Numbered from the stretch's first letter, positions 9,143 through 20,771 are shown. The stretch: 64,000 bases of DNA from Chaetoceros tenuissimus (GCA_021927905.1 BLLK01000045.1:868001-932000); one strand, 5' to 3'. The notes: generated by a model from the letters alone, not told the origin. A program made the numbers and translations.

Positions 9143-9862
9143 ATGAAAATGGAAATGGACCATATCGACGAGTCGTCATCCGATTCGGATTCTTCCATGA
9201 CAGAGGAACAACAAGAAATAGAGGATGTGCGCACAAACTTGAACGAATACAATTTTAATGAAGAGATATTAACTGCGAAAAAGAACACTGCGGAGGAACT
9301 ATGTCAAATTGGGAAAAAAGCCTTGACTATTTTTGAAAAGTATACAAAAGACAATTCAAAGAAATTTCGAGAGGATCCTAGCTCCGCTCTTGATGAAATA
9401 AGTAATGTCACCGACTCTATGAGAGCTTCTTGGAAAAATTACTCTACAACTAAAAGTAAAATTGAAGAGCAGAAGGCACAGCATGATGCAGTACAAGACG
9501 AAAAATTTCGAGAGGTGTATATGAATCTCGTCACTGAGGCATTTGGGGATGAATTGGATGATTTAAGGAGTGGTAAAGTTAGGGTTGAACAAGTGAGCAA
9601 AAAGAAGAAGTCAAAGAATCTGGGAGTTGAGTCGGATGTTTTAATGCAAGATAATATCATCATGCCTACAGATGATAGTGCAGATGTAGTAGACATGCAA
9701 ATCTTGGCAAATATGCTTGAAAGTGGAATGAATAGTTGGACTAGGGAAGAAAGAGATTTATTGATTTTAGACAATGAGCAATTAAGCAGTAAAGACCAAG
9801 GAAAGAAAAATATCAACAAACTAACACCGCATGAACGAAGGCGACGGGAATTGTTTGGATAG
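9143..9862 (+). CDS. RSA3: Rsa3-like ribosome assembly protein
   Basis: 239 residues from the ATG at 9143 (a TTG 36 bp upstream is in frame but unlikely). The N-terminus is acidic and serine-rich; the middle is helical and charged. The C-terminal half has the pattern of the Rsa3 ribosome-assembly domain: KFREVYMNLVTEAFGDELDDLR, then after a lysine-rich linker MQILANMLESG with a following W, and a basic tail (HERRRRELFG). In yeast, Rsa3 acts in early 60S subunit maturation in the nucleolus with the Dbp6 complex. The assignment rests on motif recall from a small, weakly conserved domain. An unrelated acidic nuclear protein is the alternative. Confidence 0.5.
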   Translation: MKMEMDHIDESSSDSDSSMTEEQQEIEDVRTNLNEYNFNEEILTAKKNTAEELCQIGKKALTIFEKYTKDNSKKFREDPSSALDEISNVTDSMRASWKNYSTTKSKIEEQKAQHDAVQDEKFREVYMNLVTEAFGDELDDLRSGKVRVEQVSKKKKSKNLGVESDVLMQDNIIMPTDDSADVVDMQILANMLESGMNSWTREERDLLILDNEQLSSKDQGKKNINKLTPHERRRRELFG

Positions 9863-10120
9863 TGGAGATTATTTCCAAATTATAAGCTAGGCTACATTTC
9901 TGTATGATTTGAATTTCTGTACATATAACTTTGAATGAGTTTGAATTTTCCTTTTCGGTATGAAATGAATGATAAGCGAAAGCTTTGTAATATCAATAGG
10001 CTGTGTGCCATGAAACATGTTGACTAGAAGAGAAAGGGACCTACAGCTTACTTTACAATGTACATTATGATTGTTCATCTCTATGATTTCAAACTATAAA
10101 AGCCTTACTTGTAAGGTTTT

Positions 10121-13100
10121 CTACTCCCAGTCAGTAGGAGGACTTAGCTTTGCAGCAGTTCTAGCTAGAAAAACGATGTCGTCGTCAACGGTGATGTCGT
10201 TTTTCTCGTAATAGTTCACAAAGTCCATGCAACATTCTACTGCATTGTTGGTTGATAAATACATGAGTCCCTGAAGAAGCATGGAGCTCTCTAATTCATG
10301 ACCTGATCCACAGATCCTGATCAATGCTTTTGTGACAAGATCAGAAATGTCTTGATCATTTGATTCTATAAATGTGTCATCATTGGCAAGCGAAATTATT
10401 GCGGCAAGTGGTTCAATGTGACAAGCTTTATTCTCTCTTTCTGATTTGTCAAGATGTTGTACTGCTAGTCTGAATTCTTGTTGCTGAGTTTCACGAGGAT
10501 CATTCCACCACATCAGTAATCGTGCATGATGGTAACCAACATTCTCCTTGATACTCCAATAGTTCTCAGCAATCCACGTTCCTGATTTAATTCCCTTTTG
10601 GGCAGATATATCATCTGCAATACTTCGAAGTAATTTGACTTTGTTATCAATATTGCTATTTGATATAGCTTTCATAGTGACATAACACATGGCTTCAGAG
10701 ATAAGAAAATCTTTTTTAGCCAGTTGGTAAAGTGAAGAGACTTTATTCCATTGTCCAGTTTGAACGAAACCCTGAGCCATCGTATAATATGTCTCTGGAG
10801 TCCTACTCTCTCTGTCAGTGGCCTCGAACAACTGAAACGCTTTGCTGATATCTCCTTGCTTGACAAGAATTTCCAGTGCTGCATTATTGCTTTGGATGTA
10901 CACCTCACCACTAAATTTTCCATCCTTTTTCAGCGCCTTTATACCGTCAAAGTAAAAGCTCAAAGCTTCCATATTACCATATTTTGATCCATATGCCTTT
11001 ATCATTACTGAAAACAACATATCTGAGCTAAGGTAGAAATTAAAGTTGCTGCGGTCATTCATTTCTTTATCCAGGCCTAGAAATGTAATCATTGCATCTT
11101 TTACACTCTTTCTAGGTCTCTTTAAATTGCCGATGCGCGAGTTAATTATCGAAGCCACTTCAAGGCCTGCGTTGACTTGACCTGCATCTATTGCATTTTG
11201 CATCATCAAAGCCGTTCCCGTTGATAGATAGTATTCATCTATCTTCCTTAGCTTTTGCCTTGAAGAGGCGATATCATCCAAAGCCAACAGTAATCTATCT
11301 ATATGACGGTATGCTTCTATCCATGATATATTGCTGTGATTGGTATTTGGTGAAGTCTCGTAGGGCTTACCACATATAGCATTAAGTTGATGTGCTTCAT
11401 TTGGACAACCAATGCCAAGAAGAGCCAGAGCTGTTGCATTCAATAGTCTTTCACTTTCCAATAACAGTGGTTGTTGATCCAGAAGTTGCGGAATCATATC
11501 ACCACTTGTTTTTATTGAGGTCAAATCCAAATCATTCACAAGGCGCTCATCACCAATTACCGGAGCAAAACGCAGACAAAGCAGTGCAAGACCAAATTCC
11601 TTGGCTGCACAGCAAGTTTCCATCACAGTCGCAATAATATCGTCATCAATCCCTTTTAGCATGACCAAATTGTCATTGCTGTGGTCACTCTCAAGGAAAC
11701 TAGATTTTTCTTCGGGTATGATAGTCCAGTCACACTCTTCTTTATTCTCAGAGTATTTTTGCAAGGACTTTAGTACCTGCAATGCAAGTCCAAAATCTGC
11801 ATCATTTTTACAAGTTTGTAGCACACCTTTGATTGCGCTTAGGGATATTCTGCCTCCTTCTTCTAAAATCTGATTAAATATTAAAATCATCGCATCTGAG
11901 TATCCCTGCCCTTCCTCACTCAAAATAGCTTTCATACCTACACTTCGTAAAAGTAAGTCAATAGCTAGGGGATGCGACCTTGAGTATTCACCTTCCCACT
12001 GCCAGTCACTTGCATCATTTGACGTTTGAACATTGTAATATACGTCGAGTACATCGTCATATCGCCCACATATAAAACATGCATCCATCACCGCTGCTAC
12101 CAGATTGTGTCCAAAATCTGAATTAGGATTACTCATAAGGAATTCAATACAACTCTTCCATTCCCCTGCTCTTCCAAGTGCAGACCCAGCTGCTAGAACA
12201 TCTACAATGCGATTTCAAGACGTTATGTTAGATCTAACAATGGAATCAAAGATGGTAGAGAAGAACGTGCGTACTCACATTTTTCTCTGTCTGTGGGTGA
12301 TACCATACACATATCGGATACTGCATCAAAGACACCATTTGCTACATCAATATCAGTATTTTTCGTTTGCTTTATACTCATAGCTAGACCATAGAGACCC
12401 ATTTCAACATATCGATCCCAACCGAGTTTGGAATCAATTGGTACTAAACCAAACATATCAGGATCTATTTGATTCAAGAATAAATTAGACGCCAGCTTCC
12501 AATGATGTTCTTGATTTGCAGCTCGTATTGTACAAAAGTTGTGAAAGTTTTGAATGTCCAAATTCAGTTCTTCGAGTAAAGATAGTACTTTTTTACACAT
12601 CTCCGAAGTACTTGGCAATTCTTCAATACCAGTCAATCGTTTAGGTGGAGACTCGGAGCATATAAGTAAAATATTACCCAACAATGCTGAAAGTTCACGA
12701 ATATCGCGTGTGGACGATGCTTGGATGCGTTTCGACCTTATTGAGAGCTCAAGAGCTTTAGTCAATGATATAATATCTTTGTACAAATTTATCCGGAATT
12801 CATAATCATCAATGTCAACTTTTGATTCTGTTGCCAGTATCCATTCTATTGGAGGTGCATCAATCTGTTTTCTTCTTTGTAATAATTTCACCATTATATC
12901 ATTGCATTTCGATAGAGTAGAATCTCCAAGATGTCTCTCTTTTTGCTGCTTTTTCAGACTTTCAGACTGTATTTTATTTACATTGTTTGACTTTCTTTCA
13001 CGTCGAAAATCATTTGAATATGACGCCTTTCCCTTTTTGTTTGGATTAGGCCTCCGCTTCTTTGTTTGAGTTTCTGTAATATTGGACGTATTGCTGAAAT

Positions 13101-13185
13101 ACTGACAAGAGATGGTTGGGTTGAATCTTCGTCCATTTTTCACGATCAAATCGGCTATCCTTCTACCATTCGTCAGAGAGTTCAT
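10121..13185 (-). CDS. PPR-like helical repeat protein, probably mitochondrial
   Basis: Two exons on the minus strand: 13185-12279 and 12201-10121. They are joined by a 77-bp intron with GTGAGT donor and TTGTAG acceptor; the phases fit exactly, giving 995 residues. The N-terminus (residues 1-35) is arginine-rich and lacks acidic residues, as in a mitochondrial presequence, and is followed by a basic low-complexity stretch. Much of the rest consists of roughly 35-residue helical pairs of PPR type, clearest near residues 700-790 (for example ALEILVKQGDISKAFQLFE followed by YTMAQGFVQTGQWNKVSSLY). PPR proteins bind organellar RNA in processing, editing or translation. The RNA target cannot be inferred. 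Confidence 0.65.
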
Positions 13186-13421
13186 TGTGAGCTATCTTTT
13201 CATGCACTTGTATCTTTGGAATTTCAATTTTGTTACTTCTTTGTTCGATGAAGTAATGGGTAAACAAGGTTTTGATTTTGATAGATGATGGTATGGTGTT
13301 AGAACTTTCCCAAATGTGGGATGTGAGCTGGTCAAATACCAACATGAAAAGGTTGAAGTCTTATCTCCATGTCATTGGATGTCTCTCTGTCATTAGCATC
13401 TGTTAGAATCAATCATGTCGC

Positions 13422-14685
13422 ATGGTGGAGAGAAGAGAGGAATGCAAAATGGTCACATATTTTCATTTTATAATAATAGCAATGAACAAAGCGTTATTAA
13501 AGGAAAGTCTTTTCCTTGCAGTTGTAATCATATCATTTTCTACCTCCTGGTTTTTCATTAATTTGAAGGGACCACGAAATGGTGGATATGTTGCAGAAAA
13601 GGGGCATAGAAAGAAATATTTTCCAGCACCATGGCTGAATAGTTCCAAACGCAAAGTTTTGTTTGTCGAATTGTATACTTGGGGCAAATACTATGGTAAA
13701 GGCAAGTATAAAACTGGAGAGTATTACATCAGCTCAACTTGGGATTTGGCATTGCAATCAATGAACTTCGAAGTTCATCGTGTCAGTACAAAAGAATATT
13801 ATGAGCGAATGTCGAAGGAAGATCTCGCCCCCTATCATCGAATTTTTGTTCGTGATCCTAAATTTCATCATTTATACGAGGATAATCATGATATACTATG
13901 CCGAGTTAGACCACTCTTTTTCTATGGCGAATGGGAACATCAAAAGAATGACTTCAATTATCGCTATCAATTTCCTTTTCATGAAAAACAGATTGTTACT
14001 GCTCACAAAGATGATGTAAATTCATTTCTTGGATATTTTCCTCATAATCTACTGGAAGATTCAAAGGTACAAAATAAAAAGAAGTCTGGTCTCCTGTATG
14101 GCAAGAAGGCTGAGTATTTTCAAGGTTTCGAAGAGGTATTCCAAAGGCTTCTCGATGCAGGCTTTGAATTGCATTCAACTTGCCAAGATACTGAAGATCA
14201 ACAATGTCCATTTCCAGAAGACGTTGTAAAACACGGACCAATGAAACCTGAAGCTTTCGCAAAGTTAATGACAGAATTTTCGTTTGTCATTGGATTTCGC
14301 AAACCAGAGGTAAGATATATACATGTAACTTCCATAGATCGATCGTGTTAGTAAGTTTGAATAATCTCAAATTACTTGGTTTCATAAGGGATCACCGTCA
14401 CCTCTTGTAGCATTGAGCTTGGGAGTGGCTTTTCTAAACCCACTCAGAGAAAAGACGAAGAGCTGGACACAGCATAAAGCATTGTCAAAAGTTGGATATC
14501 CTTATTCTTATGTTGTAGACCTTGAAAATACCACCAACATAGTCGAAGCAGCACTTCATTCTTATAAACATAGATTTGAGTCGTATGTCCCACCAGCACA
14601 TCGAATAAACTCATTGGTTGAGAGATTAGCTATGTTATTAGAAGATGATTCATTTTGTGCTTATCCAACTCATCTTACGCAGTAG
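13422..14685 (+). CDS. GT18 family N-acetylglucosaminyltransferase (MGAT5-like)
   Basis: Two exons, 13422-14309 and 14389-14685, with a 79-bp GTAAGA...AAG intron in phase 0; 394 residues. A single hydrophobic segment near the N-terminus (about residues 28-46) makes it a type II Golgi-style membrane protein; ATGs at 13449 and 13482 are alternative starts, and the third gives the most classical signal anchor. The C-terminal exon matches GT18 (alpha-1,6-mannosylglycoprotein 6-beta-N-acetylglucosaminyltransferase V): GSPSPLVALSLGVAFLNP, then YSYVVDLEN, a Y-V-P-P segment and a last cysteine before the end. MGAT5 adds a branching GlcNAc to N-glycans. At under 400 residues it is shorter than animal enzymes and mostly catalytic. 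Its last 11 bases overlap the end of the convergent neighbour. Confidence 0.75.
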
Positions 14686-15793
14686 GCTTTTCATCGCAAG
14701 CAACTGCGTACTCAATAGACCAGCCATCTGGTAGAAATCGTGGATGGATTGTATTTACGAAAAAACGACGCCAACTTCTAATAAAGTCTGCCATTTTTTC
14801 TTGATCATTTACAATAGAATTGACAACTAACACCGGACCTGGAATATAGTTTGGATTTTCAATTCTATAATCAACGTCTATAATTCTCTGTAATGTTTCA
14901 TTTGTCAATAAATCATTCTCTGGAATAGGCGTTTTCTCTTCTGTCAAGTATTGTCTCACAGTAGCTTCATGAACAGAGATTTTTTGCTCTGGAATTTTAT
15001 GTCTCCAATTTAGGAGTGCTAAAGCCGCACTCCTCACTTTATACTGTCTTTGATTGGTAGCAAACCTCTGCTGTGGGTTGAATTCGTCCTCGATTTCATT
15101 CATACGATTATTGGCAGCAGTCCCCATTTTTAAATGGCAATCTGCACACAGCAGTACAACATCATGACTCATATGCGTTTTATATCTTTTCGGAAAAAGA
15201 GTCCGGTAGACATGTGGCACTATATAGAACCGCATTTGATACTTTTCACCGTCACCACACGCAATGCAAATGTTCTGTTTTAAACTTCTCCCATAATCAC
15301 CTTCGTCCGATCTTGCTTTCGGTTCAAATGTAAGCTTAATCGCTTTATTGTCCTCCCCAATCCATGTCGCTAGTTGTTTTTGAACGTACCACTTCGCCTT
15401 TTTGGATGATATCTGACTTAGTTGTCTTCCTTCTGGACAGAACATCGTGATATTATCATACATTTGTGATTTCATTGCCAACATGGGTAACTTTTCTTTT
15501 CTTCGGCGTTCTTTATATTGCTCTCGAAGAATGTGTCCAGGCAAGTGTTCAGACCATTCACTTTTGTAATTGGATTCTTCTTGTTCCGTAACTTCAGTTT
15601 CTTCTTCCTTTGATTTCGCTCGCATGGCGATTTCAGCAGCCTTTTTAGATACAATATCAACTTGCCTATCCCGTTGCTTTTGGTCTTTCTTTTTACGTGA
15701 GGTGCTTTTCTTCTTACTCTCTCGTCTCATCATCCAGACGGAGAGCATCATAGCCCCTGCAGCTATAAACACAATACTCTGTTTTCCAGACAT
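14675..15793 (-). CDS. EXD2-type C-terminal zinc/HNH-like domain protein, membrane anchored
   Basis: 372 residues, single exon. An N-terminal hydrophobic segment (residues 7-22) is followed by a very basic stretch, as in an outer-membrane tail or signal anchor. From residue 110 the sequence follows the C-terminal region of EXD2 (exonuclease 3'-5' domain-containing 2). Landmarks are MYDN at the start, KKAKWYV, F-E-P-x-A-R, a CIAC pair (176-179), FYIVPHVYR, and SHDVVLLCADCH (209-220). The cysteine and histidine spacing looks like a zinc-stabilised HNH-like fold. The DEDDy exonuclease domain that precedes this region in animal EXD2 is absent. In animals EXD2 localises to mitochondria or DNA breaks. 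The activity of the isolated C-terminal part is unknown. Confidence 0.65.
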   Translation of the reverse strand: MSGKQSIVFIAAGAMMLSVWMMRRESKKKSTSRKKKDQKQRDRQVDIVSKKAAEIAMRAKSKEEETEVTEQEESNYKSEWSEHLPGHILREQYKERRRKEKLPMLAMKSQMYDNITMFCPEGRQLSQISSKKAKWYVQKQLATWIGEDNKAIKLTFEPKARSDEGDYGRSLKQNICIACGDGEKYQMRFYIVPHVYRTLFPKRYKTHMSHDVVLLCADCHLKMGTAANNRMNEIEDEFNPQQRFATNQRQYKVRSAALALLNWRHKIPEQKISVHEATVRQYLTEEKTPIPENDLLTNETLQRIIDVDYRIENPNYIPGPVLVVNSIVNDQEKMADFIRSWRRFFVNTIHPRFLPDGWSIEYAVACDEKPTA

Positions 15794-16150
15794 ATTTAAA
15801 ACAAAAAGTAATACAAAGTTTGTTTCACAACGAAAGGTACCTAAATATCTTATACTCTTTATTATTTATTTGTGTTTTGATGAATGAAGATGGAGTAAAT
15901 ACGGTAGACGGACAGACAAAAAGACCCACTTGAACTTACAAAAAATAGCCATATAATGAAAAATCAAAATAGCTACGTATGCTTCATTGATGATGATGAT
16001 GACATCGCACCCTGCTTGCATCCAACACGTAGTACGTAGGTTTGCTCCTACGGTATCCTGGTATCCTTCATCAACGCACACACATTTTTCTTCAGAATCC
16101 TTCTTCTTATTCTCATTTCTCAATTAGCAGTAGCTGTTGTAAGAGTGAAT
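15794..16150. promoter_or_regulatory. Divergent promoter region, EXD2-like / KRE6-like
   Basis: 357 bp between divergent start codons. It holds a short GAT repeat near 15990-16003 and no convincing gene. A minus-strand frame of 85 codons (15866-16123) looks like chance. Confidence 0.4.
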
Positions 16151-18276
16151 ATGAAGTTGAGCAATGTTGCAATAGGTCTCTTTCTAGTCCATTTTGAGAT
16201 CGTTTCTGGTGGATGGGTTGACCCTGATACGAAAAATATCTTCAAGACAACTCGAGCTTTCACAGAGACTGATGATCGAGAATACAAATTGGTAAGAAGA
16301 AATCGGGTTTTTCAGATGCGGATTTGTTCAGCTTTGGCCTTTACTAACATTCATGTAGGTTTTCTCAGATGAGTTTGAAACAGAAGGAAGAAATTTTGAA
16401 GATGGTGAGGATTCAAGATGGACAGCATTAGATAAAAACGATTGTAAGTACTCTTCTTTCCATGGACTACCTACACTATAATTCTTATCGATTGCTCATG
16501 TAATATACTTTTAAATAACGCCAAAATATAGATACAAATGATGCCCTTCATTATTATAAAAGTCAAAATGTAAGGACAACAAATGGTGTCCTTAATATTA
16601 CAACCACTCTCCAGGATAACAATTACAAAGCATTCAATGAAAAGACGAAGAAATATTACGTAGATACTAAACATGTTCAATCAGGAATGGTTCAGGGATG
16701 GAACAAATTTTGTATGACTGGTGGCATTGTAGAGTTCTCAGCAAAATTACCAGGCAAGGGATCAGTAGGTGGTTTATGGCCGGCTCTTTGGATGCTTGGA
16801 AATCTTGCAAGAGCTACATTTGTTGGATCATCAGATTGGATGTGGCCGTTCAGTTATGATGTATGTGACCCATCCAAAGTAGATCAACAAGAGATTAATG
16901 CTTGTAGAAAAGTAGGCCATTATGGCATGAAAGCTGGAGTTGGAAGAGGTGCTCCTGAGATTGATATCCTGGAAACTATGGGGGGAGATCCAGGGCCGCT
17001 ACCTAATACACCAGTACAGAGACCATATTTTTCAACTTCTCTGCAGGTAAGAAGCAGAAATCAGAGCTTGTGTGATTTTGTAAAATCTGTGTCACTTCTA
17101 ACATTGCTTCAAAATGCAGATTGCACCAGGGGTATCAAAAAATAGACCTATTCTTTCTCATCAACCAAAAAAGGGACATTGGTATGAAGGTCTAGAATAC
17201 GGTAATTCTACAACTACAGGGTTGAATCCATTCTTCTATGGCGTCACGTTACTTCATGAACCAAAGCAATATACATATCAATCCGATGCAATATCCGCAA
17301 ATACTCAAATTGATGAATCATTTTTCGAGCAGATGAATAAGTATAGAGTTGAATGGGAGCCACCTTCTGAAGGAGGAAGAGATGGATATATTAAGTGGTA
17401 TCTCAATGGGAAATTTCTCTATGGAATCTCTGGTCAAAGCCTAAACTTTACGGGTGCAAGTATACCCAGTGAACCAATGTATTTAATCATGAACACTGCT
17501 TCAGCTAGCTCTTGGGGGTTTCCTTTGCCTTGTCCTGAGGGATGTGATTGTGAATGTTATGAATGTGGCAACCCAGATTGCGACTGTGCTCTTCCTGTAG
17601 GATATTGTGATAACTTTCCGGCTAATTTCGAAATTGACTACGTTCGTGTGTGGCAAGCTGTGGATGATCCTCGACATCAACTTGGATGTTCGACTGAAGA
17701 TAGGCCAACTCAGCTCTTCATCGAAGGTCACAAAGAGAGATACATGGAAGATGACCAAACTGAACCATTGCAGCCACTTCGAATTGGCGGCGCAGCATGT
17801 ACATCAGATTTAGAATGTGGAGGCGAAAGTCATGGTCTTTGTAGCTCTGAGGGTATGTGCGTCTGTAATGATGGATTTGCAGGATCTTCATGTCTTTCGC
17901 ATCTTGGATTTGACGACAATCCTTATAATGAACATGACGATGTTTTGGAAGGTAAGTTTTGATGTTTGTTTCTGAGATTTGTAATCGTTTCAAAGAGTCT
18001 CCTATCTCAACATTGATTTGTACATTCCCACTAGTTTCGTTTTTGCTTTTGCCAAATCATTTTATGATCATTTTTTGTTTATTCGTAATTGGGTTTCTGG
18101 CCTTTTACGTTTTCACTGTCATGAAAAAGAACAAAGAGGCAAAGTCTGCAGAGTATGAGAGACTGAGTTTTGATGTAAATCCATACTATAACAGCATGGC
18201 TGTGAATGAATCTGGATCACCTTTTCAACAAAAGAATGTCTCGTATTGTATGATTGATGGTAGAATGGTAGATTAA
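16151..18276 (+). CDS. KRE6/SKN1-type GH16 beta-glucan transglycosylase with EGF-like domain
   Basis: Five exons: 16151-16291, 16359-16443, 16532-17046, 17120-17951 and 18035-18276. All junctions are GT-AG and in phase; 604 residues. Signal peptide (residues 1-22), then a GH16 domain of the SKN1/KRE6 family with VFSDEFE near the start, GLWPALWMLGN, and the catalytic EIDILE (ExDxxE). The cysteine-rich insert (CPEGCDCECYECG) and FEIDYVRVWQ close the domain. An EGF-like module follows (C-x-C-N-D-G-F-x-G-x-x-C), then one membrane helix near the C-terminus and a short cytosolic tail. In diatoms such proteins are implicated in beta-1,6 branching of chrysolaminarin; in yeast they serve beta-1,6-glucan synthesis. 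The topology (signal peptide plus C-terminal helix) is opposite to the type II yeast proteins. Confidence 0.88.
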
Positions 18277-18374
18277 GCTAATGTATATAGGAAAATAAAT
18301 TATTATGCAATATAAAATAATCTACGGTACTACATGATCTTGCTTAATCTACCAAGGTCCTTTTCGTATTTATA

Positions 18375-19309
18375 TCAAAGGGAATCCAAATAATTTTGTG
18401 TTTCAGATGACTTTGTATCATTCCACTCTGCCCGTAGCTGATCACGAATAATATCCTTAATTGCGTCAAGATCAGTCTTCAGGTTTTCTTCCTTCTCTTT
18501 TAGTGCTTCTATCTTCTTCTTGACATCAAAATCTTGAATGAGATACTCGCGTTCTTCGATCATAGCTTCGGTCTTTAGTCTGTTCTCTGCCTGCTCCTCT
18601 ATTTCTCCTACATGGAATCTGTTTAATTCTCTTTTTCTTTCGTCGATCTCATAATTGTCATTAAAATCATCGATGAGACTGAGGTCCTTACTTGCGGAAT
18701 TTTCAAGAGTTCTGGCCTGTGCTGCCTTTGCTTCTGCGATTTCTTCCCTTTCTAGTGCCTCATTAAATGCATGGATGAAGTACTGCTCCTCGCGTTCAAG
18801 GTCGAGCATTTCTTCAGCAGTGTCGGCAATTACAGCCTCAAGCATTTCTAAAGCTAGAGCACTTTGTTCCTTCCCTTTCGATGCGAAATCCTTACGAAAT
18901 GAAGTTGGCTGAAAAAATTGAAATGTGAGAATTATATCAATAATAATGATTATGAAGATGATATGCGAATTGTACTCACATCTTTTTGGTATTGGGCATA
19001 GAGTTCGGTAAGATCTATAGAAGCCTTTTTAAGCATTACATATTGTTTTTGGACATGTTCTGTAGTCTCATTTTGTAGCTCAGTTTTCTTCTTTTTCAAT
19101 AGCTTATCAGCAATTCTGACAGCACTTGCCATAGCAGCTACTTCAACAGCAGGATCTGAAAGATCGCTAGCATCAAATGTAGTTGATTCTTCGGAATCGT
19201 AAAAATCTTTCTGAGATTGAACTTTCAATGCAAACTTTGCGCGACGAGGAGCATGAGGTACAAAAGCATTTGCCGTGCAGAGTACGAAAAGGTAAATTAC
19301 TATCTTCAT
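18375..19309 (-). CDS. Plastid-targeted coiled-coil protein of unknown function
   Basis: Two exons on the minus strand, 19309-18980 and 18908-18375, with a 71-bp intron (GTGAGT...TTTTTTCAG, phase 0); 287 residues. The first 15 residues are a signal peptide cut at CTANA|FVP, a textbook ASAFAP motif, so the protein should enter the plastid. Almost all of the mature protein is charged and helical with heptad-like spacing, rich in E, K, A and L. I recognise no domain. A stromal or membrane-peripheral structural role is possible but unsupported. It ends 98 bp from the convergent glucan-enzyme gene. Confidence 0.7.
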
Positions 19310-19769
19310 CTTGTGTTAGTGGAAAACTAGGTTGTGATTTTTTTCAATAGTGCTGAGAGTGGTTGTATTCTTTTATGTACTGTGTAGGAATGGAAAACCA
19401 GAAGCCTATAGAATATTGAAATGAATTATGGCATGGAGATTCCCACAGATGATGAGGATGGAGGAGTTCTCAAAAAGAAAAAAGAACACAAATCTTGACA
19501 TGTCAAAAAGGCCTATTGAAAGCACCGTCATAAAATATCATCCTCCTCATCTATCACCACATCCATCCATTCCACAATCAACAATAGTAGCAAGTAGCAA
19601 GTAGCAAGCACAGACGTGAGATATTGGAAAGGTGCTTACCATAGAGAAAAACCAAGTATTAGATTTTATCGCACGTCTTTGTACTCCTTAGATGTAATCT
19701 GACGAGTTCATATTCAATACACATTTAGGTCTGCTCAAATCCTGTAACAATAATCGCATCTTTTTGTCA
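19310..19769. promoter_or_regulatory. Divergent promoter region, coiled-coil protein / Mini-RNase III
   Basis: 460 bp between two divergent genes for plastid proteins. A short tandem repeat of AGTAGCA-type words lies at about 19585-19606. No gene or RNA is evident. Confidence 0.4.
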
Positions 19770-20402
19770 ATGCGTTTCCAAACATTTTTCCTTATCATTT
19801 CAGTGTCTTCGTTTCTTCGAGCACAAGCGTGGATTGCTTCATATCAAACACCGAGGGTACAAACTTTGCTTCAAAGCAATAATGAAGCAAACGAAATTGA
19901 CGATCCGCTGGAGTCGTTGAGCATACTACTAAGTCCAAATGAAAAATGTAATCCTACGCAATTATCACCCACTAGCCTTGCATATATCGGTGACTCTGTT
20001 TTTGAGCTTTTTGTTCGAAGCAGATATGTTTGGCCAAATAGAAGAACAACAGACTTGCAAAACTTGGTTGTTGGTCGTGTGCGGGCAGAAGCACAATCTA
20101 AAATGTTTCGGGAGCTTTTATCATCCGAGAGTTTTACCCTCACACAAGAAGAACAAAACATTGTGAAAAGAGGTCGCAATGCAGGAAGTTCAAGTGGAGG
20201 AAGAAAAAGAGGTCCAAAACGATTATATTCAAGTAATGATGGGAAAAATGGAGGAGGACCTGAAGTTTATCAAGATTCCACAGCTATCGAAGCATTAATA
20301 GGCTACATGTATTTGACGAGCAAAGATAGATGTGTTGAGTTGTTAGAATACTTCAACTCTGAGCTTGATAAACTGGATGATGCTGAAGGTGTAGTGCGAT
20401 AA
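19770..20402 (+). CDS. mrnC: Plastid Mini-ribonuclease 3
   Basis: 210 residues from the ATG at 19770. Mini-RNase III is an RNase III catalytic domain without a double-stranded RNA-binding domain; in bacteria and plant plastids it matures 23S rRNA and acts on structured or intronic RNA. Visible are LAYIGDSVFELFVRSRY with the catalytic glycine-aspartate, RAEAQSKMF, RGRNAGS, and the second acidic helix STAIEALIGYMYL. The N-terminal 20 residues form a signal peptide ending AQA|W, consistent with a plastid bipartite signal. A glycine/lysine-rich loop of about 25 residues is inserted before the last helix and is longer than in bacterial homologues. Confidence 0.88.
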   Translation: MRFQTFFLIISVSSFLRAQAWIASYQTPRVQTLLQSNNEANEIDDPLESLSILLSPNEKCNPTQLSPTSLAYIGDSVFELFVRSRYVWPNRRTTDLQNLVVGRVRAEAQSKMFRELLSSESFTLTQEEQNIVKRGRNAGSSSGGRKRGPKRLYSSNDGKNGGGPEVYQDSTAIEALIGYMYLTSKDRCVELLEYFNSELDKLDDAEGVVR

Positions 20403-20727
20403 TAGGACAGCGTTCAAACGTAAATCTTTTACTGATGCAGTTCATCATAAAGTCGCGGGATTCGTGATTAACAGTTTCAGTTACAAATGTTTAGTCTATA
20501 CCTATTCCTATCGATCTTGTCCAATTCTTAAGTCAGTTTCCTCTGTATAACAGTCACTGTAAAGTTGAGAATAGTGGAAAGGACAAATCAGGTTTTAGTG
20601 ATTTGCTCGATAGATCGACGTATCGCAAGAACTAGATCATACTTGCAAAGACTGTTCATGAAAGTTGGTGATAGTAGTGCTACTAAGAATCTACGCAGTA
20701 TAGTTCTCTCTAACGTCTGAACTATCC

Positions 20728-20771
20728 CCTACTCTCGCATGTAGTGAGTACATCCATAAATGAATCACAAA
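20728..20771 (+). repeat. Dispersed 44-bp repeat, copy 1
   Basis: Shares the run AGTGAGTACATCCATAAAT and flanking bases, including GAATCACAAA, with 39462-39511. The second copy has six extra bases (CGAATC) and lies upstream of the ZNFX1-like fragment. Confidence 0.7.

Noticed and set aside
9439-9819. 126-codon minus-strand ORF opposite the Rsa3-like gene
   Set aside because: Cysteine/serine/phenylalanine-rich mirror frame of an acidic lysine-rich gene; a typical shadow.
15866-16123. 85-codon minus-strand ORF in the EXD2-like/KRE6-like promoter
   Set aside because: No motif; encoded by a GAT repeat and AT-rich DNA.
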